Assembly (NCBI GenBank): GCA_022736535.1
Contig: DZCT01000323.1
Coordinates: 1-5,919, forward strand
DNA: 5,919 nucleotides
Source: Desulfatirhabdium butyrativorans
GTDB taxonomy: Bacteria > Desulfobacterota > Desulfobacteria > Desulfobacterales > JAIFKL01
Reading direction: 5' to 3'
Under the pieces are notes generated by a model. It ran no database searches. It saw nothing but the letters and a program-made list of their open reading frames with translations, and had not been told where the DNA came from. A program made the translations under genes and the position numbers. This document shows, one piece after another, positions 1 through 4,896 of the stretch. Positions within the stretch are counted from its first letter, which is position 1, and every line of letters starts with the position of its first letter.

Positions 1-61
1 CGGGGTTCGCAGGCTCACCCCGACCTACATTTCGGTGATGACGCGGAGCGTGGGAACGAGA
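1..61. repeat. Partial copy of the GCGTGGGAACGAG palindromic repeat
   Basis: Positions 41-61 are identical over 21 bases to 3492-3512, the right arm of the palindromic element after the hydratase gene. Here only half the palindrome survives: the left TTCCC of the full unit is replaced by TGATG, leaving a 4-base ACGC/GCGT stem. Just before it, CGGGGT (1-6) and ACCCCG (17-22) form a 6-base inverted repeat with a 10-base loop. No gene is seen here. The element is cut by the window edge, so its full extent is unknown. Confidence 0.75.
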
Positions 62-71
62 AAGATTTTCC

Positions 72-163
72 GTAGGGGTAAGCCCCTGTGCTTACCCTAT
101 ATGCTTACCCCTATATGCTTACCCTTCGCCGCGAGAAGGGCAACCACAGGGGGTTGCCCCTAC
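72..163. repeat. Two inverted copies of a GTAGGGG repeat around a tandem repeat
   Basis: Copy A (72-97) reads in the plus direction. Copy B (138-163) is the same 26-base unit on the minus strand, with four differences (TAAG against CAAC, and CTTA against GTTG). Each copy folds on itself: copy B pairs GGGCAACC with GGTTGCCC. Between the copies, the 14-base unit CTATATGCTTACCC is repeated exactly in tandem (97-110 and 111-124), extending the tail of copy A. The flank GATTTTCCGTAGGG (64-77) is identical to 4375-4388, linking this array to the repeats in the gap after the DUF35 gene. The inverted pairing resembles a BIME, a pair of REP sequences; that comparison is inference. Confidence 0.8.
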
Positions 164-172
164 AAGGTCCTT

Positions 173-200
173 GGCGTGCTTTGCGAGAGATTTTTTATTT
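173..200. repeat. Solo arm of the CTTTGCGAGAAATTT inverted repeat
   Basis: This stretch matches 3200-3226, the right arm and outer flank of the 121-base inverted repeat in the large intergenic gap, with two substitutions and one inserted T in the core. No partner arm is seen nearby. It covers the TAA stop codon (195-197) of the dehydrogenase-hydratase gene, so the end of that reading frame and the repeat share bases. Confidence 0.6.
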
Positions 201-2234
201 TCCCTTATATTCAGGACGTTTCCGACCTACCGTGGAAAGCCCTTCCAGCGCGTCTTCGGTGGAGAAGATTGCCTCAAGCCGTCCGAGTTCGATTTCAACT
301 GCTTCGGGAATGGATTTCCCGACCTGCTGGTCAATGATTTCATTCGCAAATTTCAGCGCAAGCGGGGCTTTGAATCCGACCGTTTTCAGCGTTTTGGCGC
401 CGAGGTCCGCGGGTACGCCTTCCGGGGCTTTGCCGGAGAGCAGTTTCTCCACATTTGCTTTGCTGCACATCTGCGCGAAGACTTTGAATTTTTCAGGAAT
501 TTCCCGTTTACGATACTTGTCAGTCTTTCCGCTGGCAGCCAGCGATTTGATGGCAGTTTCCACCTCAGCCGGTTCGACAAGTTTTGTCACAATGCCGAGT
601 TCATACGCGTCTTTCGCGCTGAGAGTCATGCCGGTAAAGGTATAGTATTTCGCCAGTTCGGGACCCGCATGACGGGCAAAACGAAGCATTCCGCCGAGTC
701 CGGGATAGATGCCGATGCCGGTTTCAGGAAAGCCCATGGAGCCGGCGGGCGTTGCCACAATCGCCTGACACGAGAGCGCGAGTTCGCTTCCGCCCCCGAG
801 TGAAAGTCCGTCTAACAGCGCAATGGTCAGTTTGGGAGAATTTTCAATGCGGAGCAGCAGTTCATGCCCTTTGCGGGTGAATGCAACCGTAGCGGGAACT
901 TTGTTCGCCTTGATGTTCTGAACAAAATAGCGAATATCCGCGCCCGCGACAAATGCCTTGCCCGCACCCTGAAATACAATCGCCTTGACCGCCGGATTTT
1001 TCTCAGCTTCGGAGAATTGCTCATCCATCTGCTTGAACACATCTTCATTCAGGGCGTTCATGGCTTCGGGACGATTCAGCGTTATCCATGCAATGCCGTC
1101 TTTTACTTCAAGGTCAACGACTTTAAAGACAAAGGGTGTGCCTTTTTCTTTTTGTCTCGCAATGACCTGAGGCATTTTAAAGTCCGGATATTTTACCGTA
1201 ATGGCTTTGACAAGATCATAAGTTCTGCCCACGCCGATCTTGTTCATGATTTCAAATGGTCCCATTGCCCAGCGCAGACCGATTTTTGCGCCTCTGTCCG
1301 TATCTTCTATGCTTGCCACGCCTTCGTCCACCAGCGCGCCGCAGATACCGAGACAAATTCCGTACATCCGGTCAATCACCGGCTGAAATTTTGACTCATC
1401 AGGCCTGCCTTCAAGATTCCAGTTCTCTTTTTTCTCCACCTGCGCTTTGAGTCTTGCACAGGGCTGATAAAGGGGCCCCAGCTCGTTTCCGAGGGTTGTG
1501 GCAGCGTGCAGAGAAATGGGAACGCCGGTGACATTCATCAGTTCAAAAGGCCCCATGCCGATTTTCAAGCCCTGCTTTGAAGCGGCTTCAATGGTCGGGA
1601 TGTCGGCAACGCCTTCTTCGAGAAGACGGGCGGCTTCATTGACAAAGGGAACAAAAAAACGGTTCACAGCAAAGCCCGGCGCGTCTTTTACGAGAATGGA
1701 AGTTTTACCGTGAAGCTTTGCAAAAAGCATTGATTTTTCAATGGTATCCTTGCTTGTTTTCTCATGGGGAATGACTTCAAGCAGACGGTTTTTTGCCGGA
1801 TGATAGAAATAGTGAAGCCCGATGAAACGGTCTTTGCGGGAAACCTGTTCCGCAAATTCCTTTACATAGAAGCTTGAGGTGTTGGTGGCAAGAATTGTTT
1901 TTTCCGAGCAAATCTTATCGAGCTTTTTGAAGAGATCGCTTTTGACCTGCTTGTCTTCAAAAACCGCCTCGACAATAAGGTCGGCGTCGGCTACGGCAGT
2001 CATGTCGGTAGTTCCGCTGATGCGGGAAAGCATCTGATCCACCTGATCCTGCGTAAAAAGTTTGCGTTCCACGCCCTGCTGAAGCGTTTTTTTTATGTTG
2101 GCGAGTCCGCGGTCAACAAACTCCTGTTTCATATCAATCATGACAACATTGAGACCTTCCTGAACGATCTTCTGTGCAATACCGCTTCCCATGTTGCCGG
2201 CGCCGACAACGCCGATTTTACTGATTTTTGACAT
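195..2234 (-). CDS. 3-hydroxyacyl-CoA dehydrogenase/enoyl-CoA hydratase fusion protein
   Basis: A complete 679-residue bifunctional beta-oxidation enzyme predicted to hydrate a 2-enoyl-CoA and oxidise the 3-hydroxyacyl-CoA with NAD. The dehydrogenase comes first: a Rossmann motif GAGNMGSGIA (residues 11-20), then Ser120, His141, Glu153 and Asn191, whose spacing matches human HAD Ser137, His158, Glu170 and Asn208. Two C-terminal dehydrogenase repeats follow, each with an MGPFE motif (227-231 and 324-328). The hydratase occupies about 370-560. AGADI (430-434) and LGGG (479-482) form the oxyanion hole, and Glu484 and Glu504 match the rat crotonase Glu144/Glu164 pair. A tail of about 110 residues lacks recognisable motifs. 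This domain order is opposite to FadB/FadJ and resembles archaeal fusions such as the crotonyl-CoA hydratase/3-hydroxybutyryl-CoA dehydrogenase of Metallosphaera. The usual FNP after the catalytic His is YHP here. AGGAGG at 2239-2244, 4 bases before ATG, supports the start. It is cytoplasmic. Chain length and substrate are unknown. Confidence 0.93.
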   Translation of the reverse strand: MSKISKIGVVGAGNMGSGIAQKIVQEGLNVVMIDMKQEFVDRGLANIKKTLQQGVERKLFTQDQVDQMLSRISGTTDMTAVADADLIVEAVFEDKQVKSDLFKKLDKICSEKTILATNTSSFYVKEFAEQVSRKDRFIGLHYFYHPAKNRLLEVIPHEKTSKDTIEKSMLFAKLHGKTSILVKDAPGFAVNRFFVPFVNEAARLLEEGVADIPTIEAASKQGLKIGMGPFELMNVTGVPISLHAATTLGNELGPLYQPCARLKAQVEKKENWNLEGRPDESKFQPVIDRMYGICLGICGALVDEGVASIEDTDRGAKIGLRWAMGPFEIMNKIGVGRTYDLVKAITVKYPDFKMPQVIARQKEKGTPFVFKVVDLEVKDGIAWITLNRPEAMNALNEDVFKQMDEQFSEAEKNPAVKAIVFQGAGKAFVAGADIRYFVQNIKANKVPATVAFTRKGHELLLRIENSPKLTIALLDGLSLGGGSELALSCQAIVATPAGSMGFPETGIGIYPGLGGMLRFARHAGPELAKYYTFTGMTLSAKDAYELGIVTKLVEPAEVETAIKSLAASGKTDKYRKREIPEKFKVFAQMCSKANVEKLLSGKAPEGVPADLGAKTLKTVGFKAPLALKFANEIIDQQVGKSIPEAVEIELGRLEAIFSTEDALEGLSTVGRKRPEYKGK

Positions 2235-2280
2235 TTAACCTCCTAATTTTATTGATAATTAAGAATTGAACACTTCCTAT

Positions 2281-2310
2281 TTCTCAATTCTCAATTCTCA
2301 ATTCTCAATT
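2281..2310. repeat. 7-base tandem repeat, TTCTCAA x 4.3
   Basis: Four exact copies of TTCTCAA plus two bases fill 2281-2310, inside the 83-base gap between the FMN reductase stop and the fusion gene start. An inverted half-match, GAATTGA, lies at 2264-2270. On the minus strand, a TATAAT hexamer (2308-2313) sits at the upstream edge, but no good -35 box is found 16-18 bases before it, so a promoter is not called. Repeats of this kind can change copy number by slippage; whether this alters expression of the fusion gene is unknown. Confidence 0.85.
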
Positions 2311-2317
2311 ATAAGTT

Positions 2318-2893
2318 TTACGCCATAAGTTTCTGCGCTAATTGTGCTGCCTGTTTCATCAGCTCTTCCCGCGCCGCAACTTCGCCCGCATCTCTCAGAC
2401 CGCAGCCCCGGATGAGATGATTGTCTTTAAAACTGTACCACTTGAAGAAGAAATCATATCTCGGAAAAACATCTGCGAAAAGATTTGAATCCGGCTGCGC
2501 CTGCGTCTGAACAATGACTAATTTTTTCCCCGGAGCAAGACGGCTGGCGTTGGGATTGGTGAGATAATCCGGATTCAGATAGGAATAGGTGCGGTCAATA
2601 AATCCCTTCATCTGACTTGAAACCTCGCCGAAATAAACCGGCGTTGCCATCAGCAGAATGTCGGCGTCCCGAACCGCATCCAATACTTGAGTCAGATCGT
2701 CTTTCAGCACGCATTTGTCCAGCTTGGTCTTGCAGGTCATACATGCCTGACAGCCTTTGTAGGTCAGTTTGTTTAAGGAAAAAGTCGTGATTTCCGCGCC
2801 GGATTTTGCGGCGGTGTCGCAGAAATGTTTGGCAAGGGTCGTACTGTTTCCTTTGGCTCTGGGGCTTCCCAGTACACAGACAATTTTCTTCAC
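2318..2893 (-). CDS. NAD(P)H-dependent FMN reductase / iron-sulfur flavoprotein-like protein
   Basis: A 191-residue flavodoxin-fold protein. GSPRAKGNS (residues 9-17) is the FMN-phosphate loop of the NADPH-dependent FMN reductase family, and TPVYFGEVSSQMKGFIDR (84-101) is its second flavin-binding stretch. Cys48, Cys51, Cys54 and Cys61 form CX2CX2CX6C, which fits the compact CX2CX2CX4-7C pattern that binds a 4Fe-4S cluster in archaeal iron-sulfur flavoprotein (Isf). This suggests flavin plus cluster electron transfer, but many relatives carry a similar Cys patch without proven clusters. The start is GTG, preceded by AGGAGG; the in-frame codons upstream reach a TAA at 2915-2917 with no other start. 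It lies 83 bases before the fusion gene and 627 bases after the hydratase gene, so it may begin its own transcription unit. A direct role in acyl-CoA breakdown is not shown; redox balancing or a quinone or enoate reductase-like activity are guesses. No signal peptide or membrane segment is seen. Confidence 0.85.
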   Translation of the reverse strand: MKKIVCVLGSPRAKGNSTTLAKHFCDTAAKSGAEITTFSLNKLTYKGCQACMTCKTKLDKCVLKDDLTQVLDAVRDADILLMATPVYFGEVSSQMKGFIDRTYSYLNPDYLTNPNASRLAPGKKLVIVQTQAQPDSNLFADVFPRYDFFFKWYSFKDNHLIRGCGLRDAGEVAAREELMKQAAQLAQKLMA

Positions 2894-2902
2894 TTTCTCA
2901 TT

Positions 2903-2908
2903 CCTCCT
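2903..2908 (-). promoter_or_regulatory. Shine-Dalgarno site AGGAGG for the GTG start
   Basis: A perfect AGGAGG lies 9 bases before the GTG start of the FMN reductase. An ATG at 2899-2901 is closer to it but out of frame and meets a stop two codons later, so GTG is chosen. Confidence 0.8.
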
Positions 2909-3035
2909 GTGTGATTAAAATATAGTAAAAAGTAATTCGTAAAACATAAGAAACAGATGAACGTAATTCATTTAATAAACAAACTGATTTTTTTATCCTG
3001 TCGTCGAACCGGGACCGAATAACGCAACATTTCTT

Positions 3036-3063
3036 TTTACAAAGTGTACAGGGTGATTGTCAA
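3036..3063 (-). promoter_or_regulatory. Candidate sigma-70-type promoter for the FMN reductase
   Basis: On the minus strand a perfect TTGACA (3058-3063) is followed after 16 bases by TGTAAA (3036-3041), four of six matches to TATAAT. Transcription would begin near 3029, giving a leader of roughly 135 bases before the GTG start. It lies directly downstream, in the reading direction, of the 121-base inverted repeat. The -10 box is weak and no start site is known. A TATATT stretch closer to the gene (about 2919-2924) is an alternative -10 but lacks a matching -35. Confidence 0.4.
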
Positions 3064-3098
3064 GTTCTATTTAACAGACTTGATCGAAAATAAGCATC

Positions 3099-3219
3099 AA
3101 TTTCTCGCAAAGAACGCAAAGAGCGCAAAGAAAAGAGACCCTTCGCTCCGCTCAGGGTGACAGGAGAGTTTGCTCCTGCCTTTATTTCTTTGCGGACTCT
3201 GCGTTCTTTGCGAGAAATT
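3099..3219. repeat. 121-base inverted repeat with 35-base arms
   Basis: The left arm (3099-3133) and right arm (3185-3219) are reverse complements with 3 mismatches in 35. The arms contain repeated CGCAAAGA words. The 51-base centre carries a second palindromic sequence, CCCTTCGCTCCGCTCAGGG (3139-3157), followed by a 6-base hairpin CAGGAG/CTCCTG (3161-3178). There is no transposase or reading frame inside, so it looks like a MITE-like non-autonomous element or a nested insertion. No clear target-site duplication is visible. An isolated related arm occurs at 173-200. Confidence 0.85.
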
Positions 3220-3245
3220 TTTATTTCCGATAAGGCCTAATAACT

Positions 3246-3286
3246 CAGCGTATCTGAATCAGAACTTTCAAGGCTCAGATACGCTG
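3246..3286. repeat. 12-base perfect stem-loop
   Basis: CAGCGTATCTGA (3246-3257) and TCAGATACGCTG (3275-3286) pair perfectly around a 17-base loop. Neither strand has a T-run after the stem, so it is not called a terminator. It could be a protein-binding inverted repeat, an RNA hairpin in the message between the hydratase and the FMN reductase, or the end of a decayed element. Confidence 0.6.
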
Positions 3287-3365
3287 TTCATCAATAGGAA
3301 GAAGCAGAGAATGTGAAAAAAAGATTCCGATTTTTTTTAAAAACCTTATGAGTTACATACTTGAT

Positions 3366-3512
3366 CTCGTTCCAACGCTCCGCGTGGGAACGTCCGGAGT
3401 GCAAAACCGATCTTGTAAAATGGGTATTTTTTGCAAAAATGCAATTTTTGCACTCCGGAACGGGGACGCGGAGCATCCTGGCTGCATTCCCACGCGGAGC
3501 GTGGGAACGAGA
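3366..3512. repeat. 147-base nested palindromic element
   Basis: The outer arms, 3366-3391 and 3487-3512, are reverse complements with 1 mismatch in 26. The right arm is itself a perfect hairpin, TTCCCACGC/GCGTGGGAA (3487-3507, 3-base loop). Inside, TCCGGAGTGCAAAA (3393-3406) pairs perfectly with 3446-3459. The centre adds small TTGCAAAAATGCAA repeats (3431-3444). A further partial unit, GGGGACGCGGAGC (3462-3474), sits between the inner and outer right arms. The element ends 8 bases before the stop codon of the hydratase gene, and 21 bases of its right arm recur exactly at 41-61. It has no coding capacity, so mobility would need a transposase in trans. Confidence 0.85.
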
Positions 3513-3520
3513 ACTTCACC

Positions 3521-4291
3521 TTACTTATTTTTCCATTCGGCTCTGCGTTTTTCCTCAAAGCTTTTGATGCCTTCCAATGTATCCTGAGTTTTCATCAATG
3601 TATTCAGGAAATAATCGCTGACCACTTCAACCGCTTTGGTGAAAGACATGCCGATGTGGCGTCTGACCGCTCGTTTGTTCATGCGGATAATCAGAGGGCT
3701 GTTCACCTGAATTTCTTTGACCATCTTTTCAACCGCTTCTTCAAACTTTTCCTGCTCAACCGTATGCGCGACAAATCCCATCGCCTTTGCTTCTTCAGCG
3801 GAATATCGTCTGCCGGTGGTGCAGATTTCAATGGCTTTGGCGGGTCCTACCAGTTCCGGCAGGCGCACAGCCGCATAAGGCGGGAAGAATCCGAGTTTGA
3901 TTTCCGGCTGACCGAAAGCCGCTTTCTCGGACGCGATCACAATGTCGCACGCGATGGCGACTTCCATGCCGCCGCCGAGACATGCGCCGTGTACCGCGGC
4001 AATGACCGGCACATCCAATTTGTTTATCGTCTCAAAAATGCGGTTGAATGTGGAAACCATCTGACCCACCATTTCAGGCTTGTGATCCGACACTTCCACG
4101 CCCGCGCACCAGCTCGCCCCTTCTCCTGAAATCACAACGCATTTGAGCGAATCATCCGCGGCAAGTTTTTCTAATTCGCCGATCAGTTCGTTCATCATTT
4201 CAATATTCAGGACATTGTGTTTGGGGCGGTCAAAGACAATACGGGCAACGCCGTCGCTTTTTTGAATCTTGAGGTTTTTGAGTTCAGACAT
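3521..4291 (-). CDS. Enoyl-CoA hydratase family protein, cyclohexa-1,5-dienecarbonyl-CoA hydratase-like
   Basis: A complete 256-residue stand-alone crotonase-fold protein of normal family length. It is predicted to add water across the double bond of an enoyl- or dienoyl-CoA. The CoA/oxyanion region is GVEVSDH (64-70) and CLGGG (104-108). Glu110 and Glu130 have the 20-residue spacing of the rat Glu144/Glu164 catalytic pair, so both acid-base residues are present. After Glu130 the sequence reads LGFFPPYAA where ordinary hydratases have PGAGGTQRL. That FPP segment, the NVLN start motif, the DHKPEMV stretch (69-75) and the WKNK end recall Dch/BamR, which hydrates the ring dienoyl-CoA of anaerobic benzoyl-CoA degradation. 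The resemblance is from memory, not an alignment; a general enoyl-CoA hydratase is the alternative. AAAGGAGAA, with 6 bases between AGGAG and ATG, supports the start. It follows the thiolase-DUF35 pair on the same strand after a 168-base repeat-filled gap. Confidence 0.9.
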   Translation of the reverse strand: MSELKNLKIQKSDGVARIVFDRPKHNVLNIEMMNELIGELEKLAADDSLKCVVISGEGASWCAGVEVSDHKPEMVGQMVSTFNRIFETINKLDVPVIAAVHGACLGGGMEVAIACDIVIASEKAAFGQPEIKLGFFPPYAAVRLPELVGPAKAIEICTTGRRYSAEEAKAMGFVAHTVEQEKFEEAVEKMVKEIQVNSPLIIRMNKRAVRRHIGMSFTKAVEVVSDYFLNTLMKTQDTLEGIKSFEEKRRAEWKNK

Positions 4292-4330
4292 CCTGTTCTC
4301 CTTTGGGGGGTGTGGGTTTTCCGATTTTCA

Positions 4331-4448
4331 AAGGTGGGCATTTCATGCCCACCCTACATTGATTCGGTTGATACGATTTTCCGTAGGGTGGGTATTAAAT
4401 GCCTGCCGTAATACGGTTTTTGTAGGGTGGGCATTTCATGCCCACCTT
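4331..4448. repeat. Three-copy array of the GGTGGGCAT hairpin repeat
   Basis: Copy 1 (4333-4353) and copy 3 (4426-4446) are perfect hairpins, GGTGGGCAT/ATGCCCACC with a 3-base loop. Their outer flanks run in opposite directions: CCCTAC follows copy 1 and GTAGGG precedes copy 3, so 4331-4357 and 4422-4448 form one large inverted pair differing only in the loop. Copy 2 (4383-4407) is degenerate and lies between them in the orientation of copy 3. The array fills most of the 168-base gap between the DUF35 and hydratase genes. On the minus-strand message it would give strong hairpins without a U-run, so processing or stability effects fit better than classical termination. The flank GATTTTCCGTAGGG (4375-4388) is shared with 64-77. 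Confidence 0.88.
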
Positions 4449-4459
4449 TATATCATTGA

Positions 4460-4891
4460 TTACGCCTTCTGAAAAACGTAATTCAACTGACTGTTCGGCA
4501 GCGTGTTGGCAACGGTTTTCATTTCCATGCCCACTTTGATTTCAGATTCCGGAACATCGGAAGCGATTCTGCCGAAAACCTTGTATGTGCCGTAATCCAG
4601 CAGTGCGATGCTGTAAGGCAAATCTTTGTCAAAGCCCACCGGCGCATATTCCAGCTTGCTGTAACTCACTAATTTTCCTTTGCCGGAAACTTCAAACCAC
4701 TCCATATTGCTGGACAGGCATTTGTAGCAGTCTGCCCGGGGCGGAAAGAAAACCATGCCGCATCCTTTGCAGCGCGTTCCCATGACCTTCCCCTGTTCCA
4801 GACTGCTGATAAAATCATTCACTTTTGTGGTGGCGGTGAAGCTTACGGTGCCGAATTTATTAAAACGCAAATCTGCATCTTTCTTGCCCAT
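4460..4891 (-). CDS. DUF35 zinc-ribbon/OB-fold protein, thiolase partner
   Basis: A complete 143-residue protein. Cys41, Cys44, Cys55 and Cys58 form a CX2C-X10-CX2C rubredoxin-like zinc ribbon. It is followed by an OB-fold-type beta region (about 66-135) and preceded by a short helical segment; this is the usual DUF35 layout. DUF35 proteins are not enzymes by themselves. In Archaea one holds acetoacetyl-CoA thiolase and HMG-CoA synthase together, and BbsA of anaerobic toluene degradation is a subunit of benzoylsuccinyl-CoA thiolase with BbsB. Its position 5 bases after the thiolase stop codon strongly suggests the same partnership here. Its Shine-Dalgarno site lies in the end of the thiolase gene, consistent with coupled translation and balanced subunits. 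The ATG start gives the normal family length. No signal peptide or membrane segment is seen. Which acyl-CoA the pair cleaves is unknown. Confidence 0.9.
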   Translation of the reverse strand: MGKKDADLRFNKFGTVSFTATTKVNDFISSLEQGKVMGTRCKGCGMVFFPPRADCYKCLSSNMEWFEVSGKGKLVSYSKLEYAPVGFDKDLPYSIALLDYGTYKVFGRIASDVPESEIKVGMEMKTVANTLPNSQLNYVFQKA

Positions 4892-4896
4892 TTTTC

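Larger units (their letters stand above)
2894..3520. other. 627-base intergenic region without a gene
   Basis: No credible gene is found on either strand. The part next to the FMN reductase (2894-3098) is AT-rich and holds the Shine-Dalgarno site and a promoter candidate. The rest is occupied by three inverted-repeat structures: 3099-3219, 3246-3286 and 3366-3512. Short open frames in 3290-3590 translate the palindromic repeat and its surroundings (recurrent peptides like RSVGTR and GAWERE) and are not treated as genes. The region separates the hydratase from the two distal genes. Confidence 0.75.

Noticed and set aside
72..163. CRISPR array
   Set aside because: The units are in opposite orientation, few in number, self-palindromic and lack regular unique spacers. 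No cas gene is present.
88..803. Overlapping plus-strand open frames at the left edge
   Set aside because: They start in or near repeat sequence and continue antisense to the 3' end of the fusion gene. No plausible protein features are seen.
3393..3459. Terminator for the hydratase gene formed by the inner inverted repeat
   Set aside because: The arms pair perfectly, but the loop is about 39 bases and no U-run follows the stem on the minus-strand transcript. Rho-independent termination is not supported.
3291..3587. Several short open frames on both strands around the nested palindrome
   Set aside because: Their peptides are translations of the repeat itself and no frame has a convincing ribosome binding site.
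3431..4129. Plus-strand open frame of 232 codons opposite the hydratase
   Set aside because: It begins inside the palindromic repeat and runs antisense to a confident hydratase gene. No family motif is visible.
4406..4421. Rho-independent terminator on the plus strand (CCGTA/TACGG followed by T-run)
   Set aside because: The stem is only 5 bases with a 1-base loop, and there is no plus-strand gene to terminate.
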